This document shows positions 11,481-22,891 of a DNA stretch of 64,000 nucleotides, piece by piece. The position numbers were made by a program, and so were the translations under genes. Position 1 is the stretch's first letter. Every line of letters starts with the position of its first letter. Origin of the DNA: Plantago ovata. Its lineage: Eukaryota; Streptophyta; Magnoliopsida; Lamiales; Plantaginaceae. Location of the stretch: contig CM051457.1 in NCBI GenBank assembly GCA_028274465.1, forward strand, positions 108,065,982 to 108,129,981, in the 5' to 3' direction. The notes below the pieces were generated by a model. The model saw nothing but the letters and a program-made list of their open reading frames with translations, did not search any database and had not been told where the DNA came from.

Positions 11481-12324
11481 GGCTTTGAGTTTGGCTGTCA
11501 CTTTCTTCATCAACGTTGTCTTCATCCTCGCTTTCATGGCTATCTTCATATATTTGATCAGGATCCATGCTTATCTCAATTCCATGCGCACGGGTTGCAA
11601 GTTCTTCAAATGATTTTGGCTTGATGCCTTGGAGAATGTAAGAAAGGCTCCAATTCATTCCTTGGATGCACATTTCAATAGTCGTGGCTTCAGAGATTGA
11701 GTCTTTGCAGTTGAGGCTTAGGTTACTCCATCGATTTATGTAGTCAATAACATGCTCCTCTTCATATTGCTTTGTACTTGTGAGTTCGAACATGTTGACT
11801 GTTCTTCGGGTGTTGTAGAAGCGGTTGAGAAACTCATTTTGCAGCTGTTCTCAACTATCAATGGAGTTTGCCCCCAAGTCCGTGTACCAATTGAACGCAT
11901 TGTCCTTGAGCGAGCGAACAAATTGTTTTACAAGTTGATCGCCATGAGTTCCAGCACTGTCGCATGTTTCAACAAAATGAGCTATGTGTTGCCTTGGGTT
12001 GCCATCACCGTTGAATTGCTGAAATTTTGGAGGTTGATAACCATGTGGCATTTGCAAAGCTTCAATTCTTCGCGTGTATGGCTTGGAATAGCTCGTCGAT
12101 GAAGCTTTCTTGTCAATGTTCTCTTTGATGGTTTGGATGATGAATTCCCCCACTTCACTGGCTGGGATCTGAACATCCGTAGGCTTTTGTGAATTGTTAG
12201 CAGTGGACTTGGAACTCTTCAACTGTGCAACAAGAAGTTCAGAACATTCTTCATATCCTCGATGATTCTTCTCAATTGCTTCACTTGTGCCACTATCGCC
12301 ACCTTTGCTTAAAAGCATGTCCAA
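11437..12324 (-). pseudogene. Gag of the gypsy-type element, frameshifted
   Basis: Structural (capsid) protein remains of the enclosing element. Two overlapping-sense frames, 12324-11851 and 11793-11437, together carry a plant Retrotrans_gag domain: a phrase like PPKFQQFNGDGNPRQHIAHF, then LVKQFVRSLKDNAFNWYTDL, then VIDYINRWSNLSLNCKD and ILQGIKPKSFEELATRAHG. One frameshift separates them between 11851 and 11793. No zinc knuckle was found downstream; the frame passes into the tandem array. Gag retention without pol is the usual pattern for elements that are mobilised by a relative. Confidence 0.85.
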
Positions 12325-13102
12325 CTTGGCATCTCAATCTTCATAGATTTTCATGAGCGATAACATGCTACTTGTTAAGTTAGCAACTTGCTCTTCTATT
12401 GAAGTTGTTTTCACCATGATGGTTGCTGTAGAAGTTTGATGCTTCTTGAAGGGAAGAGATGAGAGGTAGAGATTGTCCCACTGGGCGTGCCAAAAATTTG
12501 TAACAAATAAAATTGCACAAATGAAATTTTATTGATTTAAAATATATAAGTTTACAATCTCTACGAATCCTCTGATTCGACTCTTCAAGAAATATCTAGA
12601 ACTTGACTTTTGAGAAGTTGAGCGACTTTGATGCTTCGGTCTTCTCTTGGCGTCGACTTGGAACTTTGGATTTGTTGACTCAAGGACCTTCGCAGCTTGT
12701 TCTTGAGACGACGCTTTGACTTGCTTGAAGTTGGCAGTTGATGCTTGTTAACTTCTTGGATTTGTTGATTCAAGGACCTTCGCAGCTTGTTCTTGAATCT
12801 TCACTTGAAGTTGGTGGCGATCGCTTGTTAACTTCTTGTTCACTTGATGGGTGCCGTTGACTTCGTCTTGAGCTTCTTTATTTGTGTATGTCTCTATCAT
12901 CTTCAAGGGCTTTGTGCTTGATCTTGATTTGGATGGAGGATTTGACTTGAGTGTGTTGAGTAGAGGGCCTTCGCAGCTTGATCTCTAACTTCACAGGGGT
13001 TTGACTTGAACGGCGTCAATGCAAGGGCTTGTGCTTGATCTTGGATTGAACGTCAGGTCTTGAATTTGATCTTCGCGAACGAACACGTCTTCAAGGGTCG
13101 TA

Positions 13103-15330
13103 CACCACAAGAACCGGATTATTTACCGACGGATGGTATCCGTCGGTATCTGGGTACCGATCCGTCGGTAACGTCTTACCGACGGATCGGTAACTACTTA
13201 CCGACGGATAAACAGCCCGTCGCTATTTTATCCGTCGGTAAAGCCTTTACCGTCGTTTCTTATTCGTCGCTAAATTTAGCGACGAATAATACCGACGGAC
13301 TGACGAATATGGGCGTTGACCAGCCCTTATCCGTCTGACCGACGGATAAATTTATCCGTCGGTGACGTTTACCGACGGATAACGTTATCCGTCGGTATGT
13401 TATCTGTTGGTATATAATTTTTTTTTTAAATTTTTTTTTATTTTTCTTGCTAATTGTACAACAACCTGTTTCATAATATAAATTTACGTACTAAAAATTA
13501 AAAATCATTAAATTTGAATTGAAAATAAAATTCAATAAAATTCGATTCTTCAAAATAGAAAAACGTTTACTACAAATGTAAATGTGAAAGTTTTACAATC
13601 GTACTACAAATGCCCAACTAAAATGTCAAAATCTAGGGACGACGACCACTAGAACCACGACCACTGGAACCCGAAGGAGCATGAGAACTGCCTTGCAAAC
13701 CCGCACTCCCCGCCGTACCAGGGCTCCCCTCCCCGGTCTGAAAGAAAGCTGCCTCTGCGAACGGGTCCATGCCAATGGGATGCTTCTCCAGCAGCTTCTT
13801 CAGCACGAAATTCTGCGTCTCCACCTGACACAAGTAATGATCGATGTAGTTAAGAATATGAAAGATAGATGCAAGCAATGTAAATGAGCATACAAGTGGT
13901 TATACATCTACATGAGAATAAAAATAAAACCACGTTTACTAAACATTTAAGATTGTTACAATACCCGCAGCTCATCGAAGTAGAAGCCAATGACATGGTC
14001 AGGCAGCCTTGACCACTTCTCCCCACCACGGTCCTGAGATGGTGTTGGAGCGATGAACCTGGAGTTGATGATGTCACCGATCTTCGAATGGGCAGATGCA
14101 GGGTAAAACCTATTATGATTGTTAAATACAAATAAGAATGAATAAGCATAATAAAGTATACGTAATATGTCACAAGTTAAACAATAAACTAAACAACAGA
14201 AAGTGTACTTACGCAGCTTTCCCGTTAGGGAACAGAACAGGCTTCCCCATATAACAACATCATCTCTAGCCTAACATCATCAACCTTATCACCAATCAAC
14301 CAACCATTAACAACATCATCTCTAGCCTAGCATTGTCAACAACAACCATATGAACATCATCTCTAACCTAACATCATCATCATATCATCATCTCGAACCC
14401 ATTTTCACTTTATTTCAAAACCCCCAAATTCAGCTACAAGTCTCGATTTCCATAAATTACTCTATTTTATCATATTCAACTACAAAATTAACCTTATATA
14501 AGTACATAACCTAGTTATGGAACATTAATTAAATTCGATTAAATACAATACTAAAAAAAGCCCTAAATTGATCTAAGTCTCGATTTTAATTAACAAACCC
14601 AAATTAACATAATCCAAAACTAACATTCAACTATAACAACTAATATCTACTTAATACTAACATACATTTCCATAATTTAAGAAATCCCCAAATTAATAAA
14701 ATCCCAAAATCGATTCATTACTCAATTTTAACAACAATCAACTACACATTTAAGCAAAATATACTTGTATCAACTACTATGTAACATACATTTGACAATT
14801 TAATCAACAATTGGATAATTCCCAAATTAAAAATCAAAAAAGGGTTAGAATTCATACCTTTGATTTTGCACAAATTGACCAAAAAAACTTCGAATTGAAG
14901 GTTGTTCCTTGTTCCTTGTGCAATAAGCTTCAATTTGCTACCAAAATGGATGAAAATGGTGGAGTTTTGAAGGAGAAAGGGAGATGAGAAGAGAGAAAAA
15001 CGAGAAGAAGAAGTAAGGAGAAGAAGAAACAATGGCGTTTCTGCATCTCCGCCGGTCATAAATTTAGAGCTTACCGACGGATAAGCTTATCCGTCGGTAA
15101 GCTTAATTTTATTTTATTTTTTTTGATTTAGTTTTGATATTTAGCGACGGATAAGTTATCCGTCGATAAATACCGACGGATCAAAACCTTTTAGCGACGG
15201 ATAACGAACAAAGTGGTCAACTTTGCTCGTTATCCGTCATCCGTCGCTAACAAATCCCGATCCGTCGCTATTTACCGACGGATAAAATCCGTCGTTTTAT
15301 CCGTCGGTAAAATTCTGATTTTTTGTAGTG
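13103..15330. mobile_element. CACTA (En/Spm) element 2, non-autonomous
   Basis: DNA transposon of 2228 bp bounded by imperfect terminal inverted repeats, CACCACAAGAACCG on the left and the complement of CACTACAAAAAATC on the right. The target duplication GTA lies at 13100-13102 and 15331-15333; the empty site is preserved in the other LTR near 8283. Sub-terminal arrays use the motif TTACCGACGGAT in both orientations (13120-13410 and 15070-15310), as expected for transposase binding sites. The motif differs from the TTAGCGACGGAT of the other two CACTA elements, so this is a separate subfamily. The interior holds only remnants of a transposase-associated gene. Confidence 0.92.
13633..14256 (-). 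pseudogene. Remnant of CACTA accessory gene (Transposase_24-like)
   Basis: Minus-strand exon pieces align by eye with the intact gene at 56199-57975. A piece near 14256-14210 contains KPVLFPNGKA (compare RPVLYPNGE). One near 14115-13966 reads through INSRFIAPTPSQDRGGEKWS and LPDHVIGFYFDELR. One ending at the stop at 13633 resembles the C-terminal region. The central Transposase_24 exons are missing. Only a short, probably non-functional product could be made. Confidence 0.6.
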
Positions 15331-15963
15331 GTAGAGACTTGATCTTGAATCTGGAACATACGTTGCTTCGATTTTCGAGCGAGTGCCTCCACGAGCTTTT
15401 GCGTTGGAGTTCGATCTTCTGTTGTTGCTGCAAGTGTCTTCGCGACTTGTTCTTGGAGTTGCCTTCGTCTTCTTGAAGAACTGGAGTTGTTCTTGCTTGA
15501 AAAGATGTCTTTGATCTTCTTGGCTTGTTGTGGAATTCTTCACTTCTGTTTGAGCTCTGGCTTCTGCTTCTGAATTGTGAATTCTGAATTGTGATTTTTG
15601 GTGGAGAATGAGCTCCTTATATAGGTGAGGAATAAAAGAAGGATCAATTCTGATTGGTTGATACAGATTTGATCTTATCTGTATTTTCTTCTAGCAATTA
15701 ATTAATAACTGCATCAATTTGATGACATGGCGCAATCCTATTGGTGGAACTGCAACTTCTATTTCACATCATTATTTTATGTGAAATAATATGATTTATT
15801 CCACATTTTCCACATGGCACAATTTGATAGGCCAGAAATAGACATTTTAAATCAACTAAAAATCTATAATAATTAGAATTTAATTTTGTAAAATTCCAAT
15901 TATACATAGAAAATTTAATTTAGTAATTTTATTAGACACAAAACTTATGTGTTTACAATTCTG

Positions 15964-16430
15964 TCTCAAGAGAAGAAGCAGAATGAACAAGCAGCAGCAA
16001 CAGAGGAAGAAGAAGAACTACGGCGCACTAGTCTGGATCAACAAAATAAAAGAGCGTCCGAACTAAAGACAAACAAGAACGGACTAGAGCGTGAGGCGCA
16101 CCAAACTGAGCCAAAGTAAGAGGAACGACGTCGTTCTGTACACTTTACTACATACAATGAACCTAGGGTTCATACTTGCAGGGCAAGCCGGAGAATCTTT
16201 GTAAAACGAGATAAAATCAGCTAAATTGATGAGTTGTATTTCTCTATACAGAATTGGTTAGGATAGTGACGTATTGTTACCTCAAGTTTGTTAGATAGAT
16301 AGAGGTAGATTTGTAGTATAAATAGCAGTACTATTTCCATTCTTTGTCCTCAATTTTTTCATCATTTTTCTCATTAATGAAGAAATAGAATAATTTCAAT
16401 ACTTTGCAATGATTTCTGCGTACTTTGAAA
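15964..16430 (+). repeat. 5' LTR of copia A
   Basis: 467-bp repeat matching 24866-25329. It carries a TATA-like tagtataaatagc near its 3' part. The left end directly abuts the target duplication shared with the gypsy element. Confidence 0.8.
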
Positions 16431-16743
16431 TGGTACCGGAGCTCAGGTTCTAATCTGAAGCTTTTCTAGTTACTAGTTAGGACAAGGAATAGCATACTTT
16501 GTTCTTTCTTATTTTCTGTTTTTTCTCTTCAAGCTTTCCGCATAAATCAATCAATCTCTGATATTATTCATCAGATGTTATTATCATCATCTATCATATT
16601 CAACGTTGTTGTTATTAGCATACATATTCAAATCTCGGTTGTTGTTATCAGCTTCAATCACTGTTCTATTGCTTTTCTTTATTACTGTTGTTATCAGTTC
16701 TTTCTTCTCTAAAACCCAATAGATCTTGAATCTTTCAATCACC
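16431..16743 (+). promoter_or_regulatory. Copia A leader and primer-binding site
   Basis: TGGTACCGGAGC at 16431-16442 matches the form of plant copia primer sites (usual core TGGTATCAGAGC). The rest is an untranslated leader before the first gag ATG at about 16744. Confidence 0.65.
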
Positions 16744-19208
16744 ATGACTATTGAAGATGATGTCAGTAAGCTCAAAAATCTCAATGAAAAGAAATATGAA
16801 GATGAGCAGATCAAGAAAAAGGATAAAGAAACTGTCTCTTATGACTTGACTGATGTGTATGGTCCTTTTTATCTTGGCCCTGTAGATTCAGCTACTTCTG
16901 TTGTGATTGAGCCTAAGCTCACCAACTCAAAATATTATGATTGGAAAAGAACGATAACTATGCATCTTGAAGCTAAGAATAAGATGGGCTTTGTTGATGG
17001 AACCATTGCACATGCAACCGGATATTGATGATCCACTTTACATGCCATGGCTCAAGTGCAATAGTCTCATCTTCACTTGGATCCTCTATTCTGTTAGCAA
17101 AGAAATAGCATCTAATCTAAGGTTTGCAAATACAGCCAAAGAAGCTTGGGATAAGCTGGCTGTGAGGTATGCCCCTCCAGATAGGCTAAGAGTTTTTGAG
17201 TTCAGAAGAGAATTGATGAATCTCATTCAATCACAGTTGTCAATGGAAACCTATTTTGATGCTATGGTGAATTTGCTCCAAGAGTTGAGGACTTTTAGGC
17301 CAAAACAAGGCTGTCACTGTGGCAAGTGTACTTGCAGACCACTTCTTAACTTGGCTGAGCAATAAGAAGATGATGAGGTGATCCAATTCTGTATGGGACT
17401 GACAAGTGCACACACTCAAGTGAGAACTCAGATTCTGACTATGGACAAGTCGCCTTCCCTAGACAGAGCTCTCCAAATTGTGACGCAAGCTGAGAAGCAT
17501 AAAGGGTTGAGCCACATGCCAAACAATGGAGGAAAAGCTTCTGCCATGATGGTTGGATCCCCTAGCATCAACATGACTGCAGGTTATGGCAACTCACCAA
17601 GTTCTGTTGCTGCTGGTTAAAGAGGAAAGGGAAGAACCAACTCTATTGCACCAAGTGTAGAAGGCCAGGACATAGCACATAGAACTGCATGATTTGTGAT
17701 TTCTGTCACAGGCCAGGGCATCTAGAGAAGAATTGCTACAGGAAGAATGGTTTTCCACCAGATTTCAAGTTCACAAGGAACAACAATAATGGAGGATATG
17801 TGAATGTAACACAAGGAACTCAACAGCAGGAGAATCCTCAAAGCAAGAATGATGAAATCACCATTACTAATGCTCAGCTTTAGGCTTTCTTCAAGATGAT
17901 CAAGCCAAATCATGTAGCTATCACAGCAGCTCCTGTTCAGCAGTCATCTTCTGCTCAAATCAATGCCTTCACTACCAATCAATACATGATCCTTCCATCA
18001 CAGATGCAGACGTACTCGGCAGGTAAATCTATTAATCTTGTTTCTTCCTTTGAAATTCATTGGCTCTTAGATTCAGGAGCCTCAGAGCATGCTATTCATT
18101 CACCATCTTTATTTACTCACAACATAAGAAATGTTGATACTCAAGTTTAGTTGCCAACACAAGAATTCACTCAAGTCACTCATATTGGAGATATTCTTAT
18201 TGAGCACGACCTCTACTATGTTAGTCTACATTCCTTTACAAAATCACAGTTGCATCAGTGTTCTCGGCTTAATAAAGAATTATGGCACTATAGATTAGGT
18301 CATGTTCCTATTACAGACTCAAGATAATTGAGCAATTTTATCCTATTGTAACTAGCACTGAAATGCATGTATGTGATGTCTGTAGCAAGGCTAAACATAA
18401 GAGATTGCCTTTTCTAGTTAATGAAATTTTTTCTAGTACTTTTGTGTTTGAACTTTTGCATATTGATATTTGGGGCCCTTTTTCACAAACTTCTATTCAT
18501 GGCCATCGATTCTTTCTCACAATTGTGGTTGATCATTCTCGAATGACTTGGACATTGTTAATGAAATATATGTGGCTAACATTATGCCAAATTTTGTTAC
18601 TCTCATTTCAACACAATTTCATAAGAAAGTTAAGAAAATTCGAACTGATTATGGAGTAGAATTTAATCTTGAACAATTCTACAATGAACATGGTATCTTG
18701 CATCAAAGAACTTGTGTCTACACCCATCAACAAAATGGCGTTTTTGAAAGGACACACCAAACATTGCTTAACATAGCACGTGCTTTACTCTTTCAAGCAA
18801 ATTTACCATTGAAGTTTTGGGGTGATGCAGTTCTAACTGCAACTTACCTAGTTAATCGTATTCCTTCTGTTGTCATTCAAAATCAAACACCTTATGAACG
18901 AGTATTCAATCAAAAACCTGATTATTCACATATTCGAACATTTGGTTGCCTAGCTTATGGAGCATCTATTAAAGAACTCAGACATAAGTTTAGTTCTCGA
19001 GCTAGAAAATCCATTTTATTAAATATCCATCACAAATTAAAGGGTACAAGCTCTTTGATATGGAAAAGAAAGAAACATTCATCTCTCGAGATGTTGTGTT
19101 TTATGAACAAGAATTTCCCTTCAGAACAACACTCACTGAGCACTTAGTACCCGCCAATGCAGCAACTCATAATGACACTCTCTTTGTGTTGGTCCCTTTA
19201 AACAACAA
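16744..19208 (+). pseudogene. Copia A gag-protease-integrase remains
   Basis: Gag begins MTIEDDVSKL and includes a UBN2-type region (YYDWKRTITMHLEAKNKMG; AKEAWDKLAVRY). A frameshift follows at about 17026, and stops occur at 17363-17365 and about 17618. The zinc knuckle CDFCHRPGHLEKNC is at about 17693-17734, the protease motif LLDSGASEHA at about 18064, the integrase HHCC region at about 18285-18400, and the integrase core (HIDIWGPF; KKIRTDYGVEF) at 18460-18670. Compared with copia B, 168 bp are deleted between attg repeats near 18200. Many of these lesions are shared with copia B. Confidence 0.85.
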
Positions 19209-20718
19209 GAAAAGACTAGGGGGGGTGAATAGTCTTTTAAAACTTTCGTCGTTTAAAAACTTTCTCATCAAGTGCTTATTACTTTTCAGTAATGAGTTTG
19301 CTGGTACTTAACTTTCTCAGCAAGTACTTGTTACTTTTCAGTAACGAGTTTACTGGTACTTTAAAACAGAGTGCGGAAGTCTTTATACGATAAGTGCTTT
19401 TCAGAGAGTGCTAGTTTCAGCAAGTGAGCAGAGTGACAGTGTACAATAAGTAAAGCTTGCTGAAAACTAAATGCGGTAAAGTAAATCACACAAACACTTT
19501 TATAGTGGTATCTGAGAGTGGCGTAATCTCTCAACTAATCCACTTTGTCCTTTCTAGGACTGAATCCACTAAGATAAGATTGAGGTTCCTTACAAATCCT
19601 ATCTATAATGATTCTTCAGAAACCAAAGCACACTTGCTTCGTTTCCAACCTAACTAGAGAACTGTAACCTTGTTCTCCACCAAACTTGGGACTTATAATC
19701 AGAAACACAATGCTTGATTAATTCCCCCTGAATTTCACGCCTGAAAAAGGGTGTTTATCAGTTAGAGAGGTTTGGGATGAGATGACTTGAGTATAAAATT
19801 TTCAGCTATAACAAGTAATCTAAAGAAACACAACTTGTAATACTTTTCAGTAAGCAAGTTAAGTTGTTTCTGGTGTCAAGACTTGTTCTTGTTCAAAAGA
19901 AAGAACACTAAGCTAATTTCTTAGCCGTGAATGTTCTACTTCTTCACAAGTAGCTTTTGTTTCAAGCTTAAGTCTTGGAACGGATCAATAGGCAGTAAAG
20001 AGTATGGAAGATTGAGTGTTTAAGCACAAGTGAGAGTTTGATCACGTTGTTGACACACTTCAACTCTTTTCCGGATGACCTCTATTTATAGTGAATCAAG
20101 GGAGCCGTTTGAATTTCAAATTCTAAGTCTTTGCACCTTAAGATGTCACTATCTTGCTTTTGTACTTTCAGCAGCGTCCTTCATTTGTCTTCTAGTCTTC
20201 ATGTTCTTCGCGTGCCTACTTTGCATTTAATGTTCATTTGAATCGAATTCAAATGTGAACATTGGAGCCAAAATGCAAATACTTTCAGCAAGGAGGTCAC
20301 ATATGTTTTTCAGCATGGTCAGTCTCAGTTTCAGCAAGCACAACCTACTCTGTCATATAGATTTTCACTTATGCGAGTTGTTGCTGAAAATCTCACTTTC
20401 TGAGCAACATGTGCCTCTGTAGATACCTTTCTCAAAATTCTTCTTAAGTCTTCAGTATTCGAATCTTCAAGTTTCTGAGCGGTTCTAGTGCTTCAATAGT
20501 TCATTTGTAAAAACAAAGTATATCATCAGCAAACTAAAGCACCTAGCTAGTACCTATACACTAAGTCTTCAGCAAACGTCCCTCTTTTACAATGTCCTTA
20601 AAATTCTAAATTTCTATGGACCTTAAGAGTACTAGTTACTGGACTTTCCTTAATTTAGCATGGTTAATTGCTCATCAAAATTACAAGTTTCCTAACACTT
20701 CGTTCTTCCTAGCTCACC
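19209..20718. mobile_element. Unidentified ~1.5-kb insertion in copia A
   Basis: The copia polyprotein is interrupted after the integrase C-terminal region (about 19208) and resumes as a Ser/Pro-rich linker (about 20712). The sequence acaacaa occurs at both edges (19202-19208 and 20719-20725) and may be a target duplication. The insert starts near gactagggggggtgaatag, contains many imperfect copies of acttttcagtaacgag-like and ttcagcaag phrases, and has no coding domain. It resembles an LTR-type sequence in reverse orientation, but the terminal structure was not resolved. The boundaries are approximate. Confidence 0.5.
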
Positions 20719-21770
20719 ACAACAACCTACTGATTCTTCATCTAATTCACATGGGAATTCTTCTGGTTTTATTGAAAGAAATTATGCAGAGAACGTTGTC
20801 ACAAGTTCTCATGACATCTCTGAGCCAGCATCCCCACCAACAAGAGTTGATCCTCCATCTGGCTCCCAAATTTTTCAATCACCTTCAACCAGTTCTTCAT
20901 CTTCTCCAGATAATTCTTCACCTGTTTCTAATTCTGAAGACATTTCAAGTACTCTGGACTTCTCTGCTTACCAAGAACAACCTGAAGTTGTTACAGACAT
21001 TAGAAAGTCTACTAGAGTAAAGCAAAGGAAAAAATTTCTTCAGATTTCCATTGTGAAGAACTGAAGAAGAAAACAAGACAATCACATTCTACACAAGGCA
21101 CAAATCATCCTCTCTCTATGTTTTTGTCATATGACAGACTCTCAGAGAGAAAAAGTTTTTTCTGTGTCCTTGTCCATCCAGGCTGAACCTAAAACTTTCC
21201 AAGAAGCAGTTCAGCATCCACATTGGAGAAAATCAATTCAATAGGAACATTATGTTATGCATCTCAATAAAACTTGGAGTATCACTGATCTTCATGCAGG
21301 TCACACTGCAGTTGGTTGCAGATATGTCTTTAAAACCAAGTTGAAGTCAGATGGTGGTATAGACAAGCACAAGGCACGCTTGGTAGCACAAGGATTCACT
21401 CACTACAAGAAAACATGAGAATAGCCTATTCATGCCCAATCCGTCGCTATCAGGGCTTAGCGACGGGCCTTCCGTCGCTAAATAGGACGTCGCAAAAAGT
21501 GGCGTCGCTAATCCATTTAGCGACGGATCGGGCCTATCCGTCGCTAAGTTTAGCAACGATCCGTCTCTTAATTGGTCAACGCAAATTGAGCGACTGATAG
21601 ATTTATCCGTCGCTAAGTACTTGGACACGTGGCACGGCTGACGCTGTTCATACATAGAGACGGATAAACTCATCCGTCGCTATGTTTTAAGAAAAAAAAT
21701 AATTTCTTTTAATTTCTATAATTCACCTACAATATAATAAAATTATTAATATATATATTCAGTACAATGA

Positions 21771-21840
21771 GGGGTGATGCGAGAATCGAACTCGCAACCT
21801 CTCGCATTTAGCGAGAATCATACCACTAGACCAAACACCC
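21771..21840 (-). tRNA. tRNA-Pro-like sequence, anticodon loop deleted (pseudo-tRNA)
   Basis: Read on the minus strand, the 70-nt sequence has a tRNA-Pro-type acceptor start GGGTGTTTGG, the D-arm phrase GGTCTAGTGGTATGATT (A box) and a T arm GCGAGTTCGATTCTCGC (B box). The anticodon stem CTCGC/GCGAG is intact, but the loop is only five bases (TAAAT) against the usual seven with the anticodon (TTTGGGT in plant tRNA-Pro), so no anticodon can be assigned. One acceptor mismatch is visible. It lies inside CACTA element 1. It could still bind TFIIIC, but it is unlikely to work in translation. Confidence 0.75.
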
Positions 21841-21859
21841 ATTACATATGAAATGAAAT

Positions 21860-22075
21860 TTTTCGTACAATAGGCAATGTCCCAATCTAACAATACATAT
21901 GACATGTTTTGTATAATAGGCAATGCCTCAATCTAACAATACATATTAAATGTTTCGTACGATAGGTAATGCCTCAATCTAACAATACATGTGAAATATT
22001 TCGTACAGTAGGCAATGCCCCAATCTAACAATACATATGAATGCATAGGCAATGCCCCAATCTAACAATACGAAT
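21860..22075. repeat. Tandem repeat of about 40-56 bp in CACTA element 1
   Basis: Five imperfect units built on ataggcaatgcctcaatct followed by aacaatacat and a variable spacer. They lie next to the tRNA-like sequence. No coding potential. Confidence 0.85.
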
Positions 22076-22201
22076 ACTACAAGAACATAATAAGATTATT
22101 AACAACTAGATCCCACAAAATGACACATGAAACAACTTGAATAAGAAATTACCAAAATTGACCATAAAAGGAAGATTAGAAGAAAATATTCCAAATGTGT
22201 T

Positions 22202-22340
22202 ACCTCAACAAGTACTTCAGCTTTTTTATTGAATTCGGCCCCAGCTTCCTCTTTCTCCAACCTTCTTGCTGAACTTGTAATCCCTTTCTTACGTTCATGA
22301 GATTCAATCACTTCGTCATCATCATTGTCATATATACTCT
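22202..22340 (-). pseudogene. Possible exon remnant in CACTA element 1
   Basis: On the minus strand a charged segment (HERKKGITSSARRLEKEEAG) is followed by a donor-like GAG|GTAACA near 22202 and preceded by an acceptor-like TTGCAG near 22350. A stop (TAG) lies early in the segment. It may be a decayed exon of an element-borne gene. No family was recognised. Confidence 0.3.
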
Positions 22341-22891
22341 ATTCCAGCTGCAATATATTTCAGTTAAATAGGTAAAAAATCAATACACACAAACTACTAC
22401 AAGTAATATGTAAAATGCTCAGTTAAGGGCAAAAGGAACATATCAAAATAAACTAGACAAACAAATAAACAAATTCATAAGGCACAAGAATCAGAATGAG
22501 TGAAGTTTCCAAATAGCATCACTTATAAGAATTCAATGCTCCTGTGAGCCTTTACTTTTCTAGGAATCAACAGACCAAGCATCTCATGCTGATCTCACAT
22601 GTAAGGAATATTGGATTGAAGGTATACATACAACTTAACACGATACCGGATATGAACTAGTTTTTCCAATTGGTGAGCTTAATTTCATAAAACCAAATAT
22701 CAAAATTACAAAAAGAAAAAAATACGCCAACAAACGGAATTGATACAAACAAAATCGTTTTAACCTAACACATACATATTATTAAGCATTATTATCAGAA
22801 TCAAAATCGAATTTTGCCAAATAAAGAAAATAAAAAAGCCCCAAATGTTAGGGTTTAGAATTTAGGGTTTCTGATTCATAGTTGGAGATTA

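Larger units (their letters stand above)
7684..15957 (-). mobile_element. Non-autonomous Ty3/gypsy-type LTR element with gag only
   Basis: A complete LTR retrotransposon in minus orientation. The two direct repeats of about 1.23 kb (7684-8912 and 12499-15957, the latter split by a CACTA element) begin TG and end CA. The element is flanked by ATTCT at 7679-7683 and 15958-15962. On the minus strand the 5' LTR is followed by a primer-site-like TTTGGCACGCCCAGTGGGAC, and the 3' LTR is preceded by a purine tract ending GAGGGGGCATTT. The 3.6-kb interior has a broken gag and long tandem repeats but no protease, reverse transcriptase, RNase H or integrase, so it resembles a LARD that depends on an autonomous partner. 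The two LTRs differ by roughly 1% by eye, suggesting a fairly recent insertion. Confidence 0.9.
12499..15957 (-). repeat. 5' LTR of the gypsy-type element, interrupted
   Basis: LTR of about 1.23 kb split by the CACTA element at 13103-15330, whose GTA target duplication identifies the exact site. The parts on either side match 7684-8912. In the element's own orientation this is the promoter-bearing LTR, so the insertion probably affects its transcription. Confidence 0.88.

Noticed and set aside
13120..13410. CRISPR-like regular repeats of cgacggat
   Set aside because: The repeats are short, occur in both orientations and have no uniform spacers; they are CACTA sub-terminal binding motifs in a plant genome.
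21771..21840. Functional tRNA gene
   Set aside because: The anticodon loop is two bases short and an acceptor pair is mismatched; it is reported as tRNA-like only.
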